Shown: positions 32,271 through 44,445 of the stretch, piece after piece | Layout: the number at the start of each line of letters is the position of its first letter | Numbering within the stretch: position 1 is the stretch's first letter | NCBI GenBank assembly: GCA_023653785.1 | Contig: JAMKCH010002981.1 | Coordinates: 1-64,000 of the forward strand | Direction of reading: 5' to 3' | Origin: Ophioderma brevispina | Taxonomy: Eukaryota > Echinodermata > Ophiuroidea > Amphilepidida > Ophiodermatidae | Length of the DNA: 64,000 nt | Made by a program: the position numbers and the translations under genes | Notes under the pieces: generated by a model | What the model saw: the letters and a program-made list of their open reading frames with translations, nothing else | Told to the model about the DNA's origin: nothing | Database searches by the model: none

Positions 32271-34520
32271 TTTGACGTACGACTCGAGTAATAATAGACA
32301 CTCGGGTTAAGTCCTAGTGATGATGCTCAACTAACGATATTGCCACACTGCTTAAAAATTAAACCTGTAAAAAAAGGCATTTGACTGGCAGTTGGGACTC
32401 ACTACATGTAGAACGTAAAATAACTGAGCCGTAAAAATACGAAACCATTGGAGGTAACGTAAAATAACGGCGTTAAAACTACAGATTCAACGTTATGTTG
32501 CGTTTTTGACTTGTTCAAACTTATAAGAATTAAAAACGTATTACAATTTTCAGTTGTAGCCTATGGCATATACAAACGTTATTATTTACGTTACCACGTG
32601 GTTGATAAAAAAGTTATAGCAGGCCAACAATTTTGAGGAAAAAAAGCAATAAACAAAGGGAATTACGTGAAGAAATAAAAGATTTAAACCATCATACACT
32701 TTGTTTTATATGGTAATGTACGCATTCTAATGTCACCAATTAATTAATATCATATGAATAACTTAATACATTACCTACACAAATTTCGAACCCCCAACCC
32801 CAAGGGCCTTAAGATGACAAGTCCTAAACCTTCCTCCACTACATACATGACTCTGAGAAGCAGATGCTAAAATAAATATATATATATATATATAGATATA
32901 TATATATATATATGTAGGTGTGTGTGATGTGCTACTATTTTTTTCAAACTAAACGACATTATTTAACACATTTTATAGGTAAAAGATTTTCATCGTTCGC
33001 CTTTCTTACATTAAAAACAAGTTAAGTTACAACAAGGACGTAATATTACGGAAAATATAATCAAGTCAGGTATAAATACTACCTTTTTTCAATAAGAATG
33101 TGGATTATTTTTTGCAGCGGTTTTTTACATATTTCTGAACCCTTCCAAGTTGAATTTATGTAGCGATATAGGTAATAAGCGTGAAGATTATTGAATAATT
33201 GGGCCGTGTACCGTAATTAAAGGTAAAGTATGGTAAATTATGCAGAGCCTTTTTAACAGTGAACATTTTAATCGTCTGAAGACTCTTAATTGAGACTATA
33301 TAAGTTTTACTAACCGCACTAAAATAGCGTCATAAAATACTACTAAAACTAAATTATTGAAAATATTCCCTGAGCTAGGCCGAAGATACCAGTACAAATA
33401 TTACAGTTGCATGTAGAAATGGGCTACTCAAAGTGGAGTGTCACAGAGCATGGACCTCTCCGAAATGGAGGAGCGCCCTTAATGAAACATGATTTGCAAT
33501 TCGGCCCAATGGGGATCTGCGGCGCTTATATTGGAGGGCGCCCTACATAGAGTCGAATACGGTAATGGCGATTTCATCTGTGAAATTTTAAAGGTAAAGC
33601 CAGTAAATAAATCCATTTACCAGACACATATATATCGTTTCAATAGACCTATAAGGTGGTGGTCCGACTTTAAGGATATAAAGTTTCATCTGATAGCCTT
33701 TGCCTCCACCCCAAATCCCCTCATAAGTTCGCACTGATATTCAATCCGTTTGATGCGAGAGGTTAAAAAAAGGTGATTTTGGATGTTGAATCGCTAGACC
33801 GTCATTCCGACATTTTGCCAATATTATCCCTCGCCTGCCAACATTGCGTCTCTTTGCGTATGTTCGTTGCGGTAAGGTTGTGACGTCCCCCAGTATTCAG
33901 TGTGCCTCTATTTAAACTAAGTTAAATCACGTTGCTATGGTTATTTCTCAGAAAATTATTTATGGCACTGATCTTGATTGGCTTGACTCGTGAACAACTA
34001 AAGATTGATCTGTATAAATTTAATATTTGTCCAAGCTAACCATTACTTATTTTTTTTTTTTTTGCCCTAAGATTTCACAGGGAATGAGAAAAATAGTAGC
34101 TTGCTGTGGGACACCAACTTCCGGAAAATTCTGAGCGTTCGGGGGACGAGGGATATTTGCATCGGACCATTAGCCCTTTAATTATGCTCGAATTCAGAAT
34201 ACTTAAAAAATTCAACTTACTATCATTCCCAGGAATAAAGATTTTAGTTGTATTTGAATCCCAGGATCCCGTCAACGATAGTCAAGCAGAAAATCTCTGA
34301 ATTCCTCGTCATTGTCTGCTTTATCTCATATTTCACGCCTTCTCTAAGTGATGCAGCGAAATGTGACTGTTAGTACGTCAGCCGCGACCAGTTTTGGGAC
34401 ACCAAGGGGTAGGTGGAAGAGTAGAAAAATTTCATTGCTACCACATGTAGGGATAATATGTGGAGGATCATCGCCTGGGTGGATGCGAAATCAGAAGTGG
34501 TGCAATTTTTTTTTATGGCA
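32271..34520. other. AT-rich DNA with (TA)n and a decayed family-2 MITE
   Basis: An interrupted (TA)n tract spans about 32,876-32,912. From 33,650 to 34,120 words of TTAA MITE family 2 appear (CACCCCAAATCCCCTC, TTCAATCCGTTTGATGCGAG, TTTGCCCTAAGATTTCACAGGG). No host exon was found. Confidence 0.4.
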
Positions 34521-34522
34521 AA

Positions 34523-35235
34523 AAAGGTCAAAATTGACAGAAGTAGGTAAAAATCATAGAATGTGATTCCAACTTCATAGATGTAATAGTATTTAATTTT
34601 ACCCGCCTATATAGCTGTAGAGTCAGAAGAATTGAATGTTGGAATCTGGGGTATTTTGACCCCAGAAAGGACCAAAAGGGGTCAAAATTGACCACAAAAG
34701 GTTAAAAATCATAGAATGGTGATTCCAACTTCAATATTAATGTAATAGATTTAATTTCCCCACTATATAGCTGCTAGATTCAAGAAGAATTTGATGTTGG
34801 AATCTGGTGGGGTTAATTTTGACCCCAGAAAGGGCCCAAAAGGGGTCAAAATTGACCAAAGGAGTAAAAAGCATAGACTGGTGATGTATTTATTCCATCT
34901 TAAACTCGTATTCATTTCCACACTCTATAGCAGAAGATTAAACAAGAATTCGAATGTCTGAATCTAGGGTCAAATTTGACTCCAGAACGGGTGAAAAGGG
35001 CCTTAACATTGCCCAAAATAAGGTTAAAAATCTAGAATGGTGATTTACGTATTCCAATTGATATTAAAGATGCCAGTAGTATTAAGTTTCTCCACTCTAT
35101 AGCAGTAGATTCAAGAAAAATGTGAAGGTTGCAGCTCTATCTGGGCGTCAAATTGACACAGAACAAGGCAAAAAAGGTCAATTGACCAAAAATATGAGTC
35201 AGTTAAAAGTTAAAAATGGAAGGTAATCATGCCAT
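34523..35235 (+). repeat. Tandem array of ~160-bp units, left arm
   Basis: About four and a half units, each with GGTCAAAATTGACC, GTTAAAAATCATAGAATGGTG, TGTAATAG.ATTTAAT, CACTATATAGC.GTAGATTC, AAGAATTTGAATGTTGGAATCTG and TTTTGACCCCAGAAAGG. Units decay toward the right end. The same unit in opposite orientation forms the array at 37,150-37,990. Confidence 0.85.
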
Positions 35236-37149
35236 TTACATTTTAAGCTTTATAAACTGAAACCCTAATTTCTATTAAATATTTGGTAGTAGATAAGAAA
35301 CTAAATTTTGACATTTTGGGCAAGATACACCCCAATTTAATAGTTCCATATTGATTGAATCGCCTGACTCCACTACCCATCTTTTAAATATTATTGCCCG
35401 TTTCATTTAACCAGTTTGATCCGAGGGTAAAACCGTGATGAAGCCTCCGAGAAACTGTTCTATATAAAGTATATATCCTATCTAGTTTATTAATAATATC
35501 TAAGTTAAATATTTAAGTCCTACGATTTCACAGACTGTTAATGAGACCAATAGTACCTTTCCACAGAAGTCACAGACACCAACTATTCTATTTGATCTTC
35601 CTGCGAAAAATTTGATCCCGGAGACGAGCAGCTATTGAAGGCCAAGTAAAAATTAAACAGTTGCACGGCCCAGACTTGGTGAAGGGGCCTTTATTATTGT
35701 TATTTTATTATTTTTTTTCAAAGTGGCCCGCCATGTCGTAGAGGCCACCATGATTTATTTGAAGATTGCATGTTGGCAAAGGTGGACAATATCAGAGCGC
35801 GGATCCACGGAGGGGGCAGGCGGAGGGGGCGCGCGTCCCCCTGTAATTCTGCAAATTCTTGCAAAATCAGCCCATTTTGGAAGCTTTTGGACAGTTTCTG
35901 CCTTCCGCCCCGCGTATTTTGACATTTTTTAAATCCTGGATCCGCAATGAAAGCCTCATCATCTTTTGACTTTTGGTCGCAATCGTGGGTACGTCTTTGC
36001 CAAATAACGTCTTTATCATGTATTGCTGATCCCACTTCAAAGTAAAGCTGGTATCTCTGCTGAATAGCATATCAGAGTAGGTAAGATGATCTGCCTCCTT
36101 ACTGCGACATGGAGATCCACAGAATAAAGTATGATATATCTGGTACTTGACTTGAAAGCAAAGACCCACCGAACTGTGATCTATTCTGTGCCACAATGTG
36201 TGGTAATAGGAGGTATGTCACCATAGATCGATATTCGTAGGAGTTTTTTCCAGGAGAATTTCAACTAGCATGAGTTGCCCTGATATAAGTGCCACTTAAA
36301 CAGTCCTGCAGCTCCCCCTCATTGTCAAAGTTTCTGCACCATACAGTAAGTTGTTTTCCACACAGGCCTTCTACAGATTGCTTTCTACAGGCCTGTCGAG
36401 TGCATGTAGCATGCAGCTATAGATTACCTTTAGAGGCATGTAGAAGGCAACTTAGTTGTTCTGGAGACAACAGACTTTCATAGTAAACCAAAAGAATCAG
36501 AGTTTGGTAACAACATGTAGGATAGTTTCATTCTGACAGTATCAACTGTTTTCTCCTACTGGATTGTTTTTACCTAGTGTGAGGGAAAAAAGACTGAAAT
36601 TGCCGGCATATTGGAGTTACAATTGACTAATTTGGGTTGAGACCAAGTTTTTCATTGACGAATGTCAGGTAAAAGGCAAACTAAATAGCGAGAGGGGCAT
36701 TTTTTGTCAAAAGGCGGACTTCCAAAAAATTACAAAGGGCAAATTGCGTGCCCCCATAAAAAATTACAAAGGGGGCAAATCTGCAAAAGAAAATGGACTT
36801 TTAACAAATATTTTCGCTCGCAAATCATTTTGGCCTTTAAGGGGTTATGGGGACTTTTGGAATGGGAGAGTCAGAACCCCCCCCCCCCCCCCGTTTACAA
36901 GGCTGATATTGTGCGGCCATACCAATTTTAACAGAGCAAGGCTGCAGATATGTAAACCACGCATTAAATTGGTTTAATATATTGTGACCAAATTAGGGGA
37001 ATTTTGACCATTATCCAAAGTTTCAATTTTGGATGTCACTGAAAAGTGAATAAAGGTTTTAAATTGGCAATTGATTGTTGACATATCGCTTAATATTGAA
37101 ACACATATGCATACCAAATACAATTTTCCTTGTTTTTACCATTTTAAGT
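35236..37149. other. Spacer between the inverted arrays
   Basis: Includes a decayed family-2 MITE (35,330-35,610), a G-rich repeat fragment at 35,790-35,930 (GCGGAGGGGGCGCGCG), a fragment with a C run at 36,880-36,894 and short palindromes near 36,360-36,450. Frames of 105-109 codons on the minus strand (35,718-36,196) are not supported by any motif. Confidence 0.4.
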
Positions 37150-37990
37150 CCATTTTTTAACCCTTTTGCATTTCCTGGGGTTTACATTCAAACTTCTAAA
37201 TCTACAGTATAGGCAATTAAACTATATACTATTACATTTTAAAATAAGATGGAATAAATACATCAATATTTTATGATTTTTACCTATTTTGTCAATTTTT
37301 ACCCCTTTTGGTCCCCCAGATTTCCAACAGTCAACGTCTTCTTGAATCTACGGCTATATAGTGGGAAATTAACAATAGTATCATTTCATATGAAGTCAAA
37401 ATAAATTAAATCACCTTCTATGATTTTTACCTAATTTGGTCAATTTTAACCTTTGTGGCCCCTTCCTGGGGTAAAAAAATAACCCCAGATGCCAGCATTC
37501 AAATTCTTCAATCCACAGCTATATAGTGGGGCAAATGAACTGGAAATTTGCAAAATTAAGATGGAATAAGTACCATCACCATTCTATGATTTTCACCTTA
37601 TTGGTTCAACTTTGACTCCTTTTGGGCCCTTTTTTTCCCCTGGGGTCAAAAAGAACACACAGGATTCAACATTCAAATTCGTCTTGAATCTACAGCAATA
37701 TAGTGGGGAAAATTAAAACCTATTACATTAATATGAAGTTGGAATCACCAGGTTCTATGATTGTTTTTACCTTATTTGGATCAAGTTGTGACCCCTTTTG
37801 GTTATTTTTCTGGGATGCAAAACTAACCCACAGATTCCAACATTCACATTTTCTTGAAATCTACAGCCATATAGTGGGGGAATTTTATTCGTAATACATT
37901 TCAATATGAAGTCGGAATCGGACGGAATAAAAATAAATCACCATTCTATGAGTTTTACCTCATTTGGTCAATTTTGACCTGTTTGGCCCA
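37150..37990 (-). repeat. Tandem array of ~160-bp units, right arm (inverted)
   Basis: About five units in reverse orientation: CACCATTCTATGATTTT.ACC, TTTGGTCAATTTTGACC, CCCTGGGGTCAAA, ATTCAACATTCAAATTC, CTTGAATCTACAGC.ATATAGTGGG and TTACATT.ATATGAAGTTGGAATC. Together with the left array they form an inverted pair around a 1.9-kb spacer. Confidence 0.85.
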
Positions 37991-38031
37991 TAAAAATAAT
38001 GGCACAACTTCTGATTTCTACATCCACGCAG

Positions 38032-38249
38032 GTGATGATCCACAAATACACCTACCACCTGGTACCATTGGCATTTGTTCTACTCGACCACCTACCCGAA
38101 CTCGAAAAATCTCGAAGCACTTTTTCAAAGTGGCTGACGAACTAGTTGTGTTACATCAAAATCATCAGAGTGCCGAGCTACTTTATTCGGACACTTCCTT
38201 GAGTAAAGCTGGAGATAAAATTTTAAAATGTACACTGTTAAATCATTAA
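38032..38249 (+). CDS. Plus-strand terminal exon candidate, unknown family
   Basis: A strong acceptor (CTGATTTCTACATCCACGCAG) is followed, in phase 1, by 71 codons to TAA. The text is protein-like: DDPQIHLPPGTIGICSTRPP, then a basic stretch RTRKISKHFF and KVADELVVLHQNHQSAELLY, ending KAGDKILKCTLLNH. It starts just outside the right tandem array. No known domain, and no partner exon was identified upstream on the plus strand. Confidence 0.35.
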
Positions 38250-38399
38250 CAAATCAAAAACAACACAACAACATATCAAAAGTGAAAGACAATATATAAT
38301 TATATAACTCTAAAATGATAGGGGGAAGATTTAAATATCCAAACAGGGTTGGTTAGAGATCGATTAGGCTATCATCTATAGGGTTAGTTAGGCTCGAAA

Positions 38400-38480
38400 G
38401 GCTTGATAGCTTGATAGCTTGGTGAGTAAGAGCGTGTGCATGTTAATACGAAGTCGAGGTTCGAACCGGCAAGCCACATG
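38400..38480 (+). mobile_element. tRNA-derived SINE head
   Basis: A box TAGCTTGGTGAGTAAGAGCG (38,415-38,434) and B box GGTTCGAACCGG (38,458-38,469). The downstream phrase GCGCTGGCCATCTTCCAGGG resembles GCGATGGCCATCTCAGGAC after the A box at 45,869, so both may be one family. Confidence 0.55.
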
Positions 38481-38744
38481 GGTTTTTTCAACAGTTATGT
38501 GCGCTGGCCATCTTCCAGGGAAAGATTAATAAATATACATCCTTGTCTACATGGAGAAGAACTAAGTGTTAAATTCAAAACAAATATAAATTCGTTATAT
38601 GTAAATATTCTTACCGTTTATTGAGTGCATATCCGTAGGAACGGCGAGGACACCTTTCGAACATAAACCTATAGATGAGATTTAACCATGGCCTCCTGAA
38701 ATAAAAAACAGCGGAACGAAATTAAGTCCGCCTATTGCTCGTAG

Positions 38745-39235
38745 TCTTTAAAGTTTCTTCGACTCGACTCAGAAGAATGGTGTGAGCAAAACATAACCCC
38801 AATATCAAAAAAGGGAGACAGAACTATACCAGCCATTTACAGATCGTTAATCTAACAGCAGTTTGCAGTAAAATTTTCGAGCATATTATGACCCATCTGG
38901 ACACACACACAATATCTTCTTACTCAACGCATGGATTCCGCAAGGGTCCATTTTTGTGAAACGCAACTCCTTCCAACTATGCACGATATCACACAAGCCG
39001 TTGGAAAAAAAAAAACCAACAAGTCGATGTAATAATAATGGATTGCCAAAAAAGCCTTTTGACCGGAGTTACGCTCATCGACGCTTACTGTTAAATTACA
39101 CGATCAGTGTGAGACGCAAAACTCTTAAATGGATTGAAGCCTTGCTCACCAAACTAAACAATGGCTGAAGTCGTAGACGGTGAATTCTCAGACTGGGTCA
39201 GCGTCGATTCGAGTGTCTCGCAGGGTACGGTCACT
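38745..39235 (+). mobile_element. CR1-like LINE, RT 5' half (outermost of three nested LINEs)
   Basis: Plus-strand frames give NITPISKKGDRTIPA, CSKIFEHIMTHLDTHNI, HFCETQLLPTMHDITQAV and QVDVIIMDCQKAF, then VVDGEFSDWVSVDSSVSQGT ending at GGTACGGTC. This is the CR1 fingers and palm up to the QGTVLGP motif, where it stops abruptly. The continuation is found 5.2 kb downstream at 44,446. Confidence 0.8.
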
Positions 39236-42200
39236 TCTTCTTATCGGTTTCCAAACACTGTGGTTTCTCAAAATGATCCAGCCAGAGATGGGTACAGCGT
39301 CTGGCTGCTTCACCGAATTCCGCAAGGTCCATTGTTTTGTGCATTGTTGCTCCAACAGTGGGCAACCAAGAGGTGGTCCTGTGGTGGTGCTGTTCCACAA
39401 CCACGCTAGTATCCTGATCTTGCTTCCCAGATGCCCCACGTCTTCTGCAGGAAACCTTCGATTCGGCCATTTCTGGTTCTTAATCTGTTGAGGCATCGCC
39501 AATTCAGCCCCTGAGGAGTCCGCTCCAGGTGAGAGAGGCTCACCCGGGTTCAATACCGATAGAATGTTACTTGGTTATGCACGTCTTTTTTCCACAAGGC
39601 GACTCTCTTAACCCTCCTTAGAGACTGTTCAAGAGGTTGGACTGTTGGCTTAAGAAACTCTCTATGAATTTAAGGCGGTTGGCAGCAGTTCTCTGTCCGA
39701 ACATACGGTTGCTTCACATTGGATACTTGGAAGCTACGCTCTTGCAGTTCTCGCTACGCTACGACGGATGTTCCTGTGGAGCAATTCCTTCTAGGATTAC
39801 CAGTTTTTTTTCCGTTGGTGTTGATCTGAGGCATCCTGTGATAATCCTGCAGGAGGGCATTTAACGCTGGATAAAGCTTCTTGGCATGAGTTGATCTTCC
39901 ATACAGTGCAGGCCTACGCTCCATGAGTAGCACATGGCAAGTACCGTCGATCTTAGGGTATAGGCGAGCACCCCATCTTGTCCAGTGAGTTTGTTCAAGA
40001 GTTTTTGCCTGAACATATTTTCTTTACTCTCGTCTTTCTCGATGTGGTCTTATAAGAAGAGTGCGGTCCAAGGTAACTCCTAGGTAGACAGTTAGCACAG
40101 TGCTCCAGGGGAGTTCCTGACCAGGTAACTTTAAGCCGACGTTTGGCTTCACGGTTGCGTTAAGATGGAAAGCACACACCTGTGACTTGGATGGATTTGC
40201 ACGTAAGGTGGTTTTCCTCATAATCAGGAGTGAGTTCATCCACGCTTTGGAGAGTCTCTTCTTCAACAACTGTGAAGTCAGCATCTAGTGCGCTAACTGA
40301 GTCCAAGATCGTATCCATAATAAAACGACAGGTTCCTGAACTTCTAGGTTGGTCGTTGGTATATATGTTGAACGGGAGAGGTGCAAGCACACCCTTGTGG
40401 TGACCATCTTGAGCCTACACCATCGTCTCTTCTTTTCTCCTAGCTGAACAAAGCACATCCTGTTTTCCAGCAATCCTCGGATAACCCCTCAGTCAATCGG
40501 ATGTCCTTGGTAATTTCCAGATCTTATGGAGCCGGCCATCTGTGATTAACAGTGTCGTATGCTGTTGATAGGTCGACGAACACAGCTCGGCTCCGGTTTA
40601 CCATACCTCTCGAAACCATCTCAATGTGTTGAGTTAGGATTGATTACTTGCTTGTTGTTGATTTGCCTGCCGGAAACCTGTCTTTTCTGGTAATGAGTGT
40701 TTCCGTCTATCACGGTTGCGATAAACGATTAGGCAGAGATGTTCAAAGAGCTTTTTAGGTATGGCTAAGGAGTGATATAGATCTGTAGCTCTTTGATTGG
40801 ATGGATCTTTCCAATGCTCCTTCTACTTCTACAGATATTCTGGGTTAGACCAATTTTGGTATCGCTGCCCGTTGTGCGAAACTTTACGTCCGATGTAGGA
40901 CAAACAAACGACTCACAGGACACATCCACTTAACTGAATCGGTCGAGCGACATTCAACTTTAATAAAATATCTATATACAAGACGAAAGGTACACCAACT
41001 GAGGGTGCAGACAACGAATACTTGGTGCTGATCTATTTGGCGGAGGCAGGCCTCTCGCTTCTCGATCCCATGTACAGCTCAATTGCCCACTGCTTTACTG
41101 CGTCTTGGATCCTTACTTTGAAGGCTTCTGTTAGATTTTGCCTGGACTAAGGATTCTGGCAGCTGGAAGTCCAAAGTGTTATGGTGATGGGGGTAGAACT
41201 GTATTTATATGTGTCTGTGCCTGGGAAATATATGGAGACTGCTCTTTGTGTTTCCTTCCTAGTTTTTGACGAAGGCACGGGAAGTTGAGGAGGGATAGAG
41301 TATGTGGTATATCAACAGCACCTTCCGGTGCTTGACTCGTACAGACGATCGTAGCTTGATGTAAGTCTCTTTGCTGGAGGTTGGCAAGTTGATTCTTTCT
41401 GATAGCTGTGACGGCTGTTTCTCCGCGGTAATTGCTGGTGAGGAAGCGAACAGCTTTCCTTTGTATTCTCTCTAAGTTGTCAATTTCTTTCTTGTAGTGT
41501 GGGCTCCATACAGTAGCAGCATACCTCAAGGTTGGTCCGCACTGGCTTGCTCCCGGACTTTCTGTGGTCCCCGGTATAGGTTTTTCTCTGGAGAAAGTTT
41601 AGTGTGTCTGAGCTTTGCCAGTTACCTGGTTTTATGTGATGGTTCCATTTCCCAGTCCCACGATATTCGACCCCCCAATAGGTGATGATTTTGCTATCTG
41701 GAGCCTGTGCCCCACATCCTAATAGCTGGCATTGGTGACCACCCTTTTCCTTTTCCTTGTCACTCGGAGAAGGGAACATTTGATGGGTTGAACCTCATCT
41801 GCCATGTTTCAGACCATTTCACTAGGGTGTCCAGATCTTTCTGCAGGTCTTTAATATCATATGCTTTGATATTTTCCTGTAGAATTAGGTGCATCGTCGC
41901 AATATCCTTAGGTTTGAAGATGTTTACATCACCAATGGTCGTTTAAATATATGATAAAGAGGAGTGGGCCCAGTACTGTACCTTGCGGTACTCCTGAGAT
42001 GACCCGGGATCTTTCTCCATCCACTACACAGTCGGCACTCTAGATGTTAACAACCAGTTTTTCTAATACAGGCTGTGTGGTAGTTCCCTTCACTCAGACA
42101 CTTTAGCTTATGTAGTAGGCGTTTATGAGGTACCGAGTCAAATGCCTTGGAGAAATCAAGTATTAGACAGTCGACTTGTTCCCATCGTCCAAGCTTCTGG

Positions 42201-42720
42201 CCAGGTCTTCAACTGTTGCAAGAATTGGCTGTCTCGCAGCTGTGTTTTTTTCCTAAAACCATGTTGGTACTTATTCAGTATCCTATTGTCGTCAATATGT
42301 TGGCGTAGTTTGAGGCAAACTGTTTTCCAACATTTTACCAAAGTTTTAGGAGTGTCATAACATGTGCTTTTCCCTCCCTCCAGATCTTTGGTACCCCTGT
42401 TGGAAATAAGGCAGCAATTGTAGAGCTCAAGAGCCATTCCTTGCTACTGGGCCAAATTTTTAGTTGCTCATTAGAGATGTTGTCAGGCCTACTACTAGCG
42501 TTTCCTGGTTGAAGTTAGCCAATACCGGATTCCAATTCGTCCATGTTGAAACCAGGGTCACCACTACCTCTTATGGTCTAGTTGATCTTCTTGGGTTTCT
42601 TGTCTGCACTTGCCATTTAAAGCATTGGTGGGCAACTTGGTTTGGTGTGACATTTGGCTGCTGTGGAGGTTCTGCATTCCTCCTCTGATCTTGCTTCTTT
42701 TCTTTCATTCTATTTCAAGA
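39236..42720 (-). mobile_element. Jockey-like LINE, copy B, inserted in the CR1-like LINE
   Basis: Same wording as copy A (22.1-24.1 kb) on the minus strand: MALELYNCCLISNRG near 42,430, CFVQLGEKKRRWCRLK near 40,460, ANPSKSQVCAFHL near 40,190, YLGVTLDRTLLIRPH near 40,080, and the C-terminal SGAELAMPQQIKNQKWPN near 39,500. The 3' end lies at about 39,236, next to TACGGTCA. It is itself split by a 1.5-kb CR1-like fragment. Dead, with many shifts. The 5' boundary is near 42,720. Confidence 0.8.
40840..42357 (-). mobile_element. CR1-like LINE fragment nested in Jockey-like copy B
   Basis: Copy B text breaks off after GACACTCCTAAA (about 42,357) and resumes with GCATTGGAAAGATCCATCC at about 40,838; copy A is continuous there (CACTCCTAAAGCATGGAAAG). 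Between them the minus strand encodes HIDDNRILNKYQHGFRKK, then decayed palm sequence, then RYAATVWSPHYKKEIDNLER and NLQQRDLHQATIV of a CR1 C-terminus. The rest (40,840-41,170) is 3' non-coding sequence. Confidence 0.8.
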
Positions 42721-44445
42721 TGTACACTAAACTAAATTCCTCTCTCATCCCAACCTAGATACCTCATAAAAACATCAACACTGACATGGTGTCAATGTCA
42801 CAATTGGTTTAAAGCAATAGCTCTCACTTAATGTAAAAAAACTAACTACATCACTTCACCAAAAGTCTAACAAACTCCCTAAACTCAACAAACAAATTGA
42901 AACTGCCCAAATTATCCCGTAAATAACACTACTTTCGAGGCCGTGGTAATTGACAACATATGACTGGAAATACCATATCTCCAAGAATCACAATCAAGTG
43001 CCAGGTTATTGGTGTTCTTATAAGACTCAAATACACACTACCACCTCATATCCTGTTCACATAACATACTCTTGAACTCTCCCTATATTTCATTCCTACG
43101 TAATATTGCCTGGGCAATTTCGAATAATCACTTAACCTATCCGACTGTCCCTGGAACTCAATAATCCAATTCACCTTGATAGACTAGTTAAACTTCAAAC
43201 GAGCAATCCTTATTTGTACTGGTTCTCCCTATTCCTCCTACTAAACATTATTCCACAAGTTAAAACCTTAACATATTCGATATAAATCAAGCTTCAAACA
43301 GCATCTTCATGTACCGTTTGTTAACAATAACCTTCCCAAATCATTTGAAAACTTCTTCTATAACACAAAGATATTCATAAATATAACACTAGACATGTCA
43401 ACAATTTTATTCAATAAGCCCAACTTTTGAACCTTAACTAAATACTCAATCCAAAATTCCGGTCCTTAGGATGTGGACGTCCCTTGACCAAAATTTTAAA
43501 ATCATCAAATGCACAATACCTTTCAATCAAATTTAAAAGTCACTTAGTTCAAATACTAATATACTGTATATCCCTTTACTTTTTGGTGTTTCCTTGTTTT
43601 ATTACAGCCTCCACTTAATTTACCATTACGTTTCCATTGCATAAATTTAATACCATCCTCCTGTTTTAACATTGTATAATGCTATTCAAATTTTAAATCC
43701 GGTACCTAAAAACAACACAAATAAACCGTAGCGCCCCACATCTTGCCTTACCATTCTATTAGGCCCCATTCGTTGTGCTTATCTGCTGCACTCTTCACGA
43801 TATATGATATAGCACTCATTAACTTCGCCATCTCAACTGTTTTGTTTTATACCCCGATTTTATACACATTATTGACAATCACTAGTCGCTCTTACAAACC
43901 CGGTCCTGTCCATGTTTTGTTGGTCTGTCTTGTTTTGCTTTTTTTGCCCGCCTGTGATGGCCAACAATAAGTCCCACCTTTCTACTGGGTGGGGTCACAT
44001 CTAAATTTATTTGTCTTAAATGGCCCTCTCCCACACACATCTTCCCCATACTAATTATTATTATTTCAACATGTTATTTTATCTTCTAATAATCGTTTGT
44101 TTCAAAATGACCAAATCTGAAACTGTATTACAACTCACGTAATAATGATATAAATTTATTATAGATGTAAATTTGGATGCTTATTATCATTATAGTATAG
44201 GCTATACACTGTATAATTCTTCCCAGTGTTTAAACACTAAATTCGATAACGTTAGTGTATTGTCATTAATTTATAATCATGGAAGATGGGGTGTGAATAA
44301 AATATTTATGTCTACTGTCTGTGGGATCCCTCGGAGCTTTCGGATGTAGACCATTCTTTCTTGAATATTGTTATGGGTCATATCGGTGGATTCAATTAAA
44401 GGGATGGCCAGGTTTTGATCTTTCCTGGGAGATCCTCCCATCTCG
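42721..44445. other. Unidentified part of the insertion
   Basis: This stretch lies between the 5' limit of Jockey-like copy B and the CR1 junction at 44,446, so it is probably the 5' part of the inserted LINE or another insertion. A 75-codon plus frame (43,743-43,970) is hydrophobic and ends YKPGPVHVLLVCLVLLFLPA; it has no match I know. The start of a TTAA-type end (TTAAAGGGATGGCCAGG) occurs at 44,397. Confidence 0.4.
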
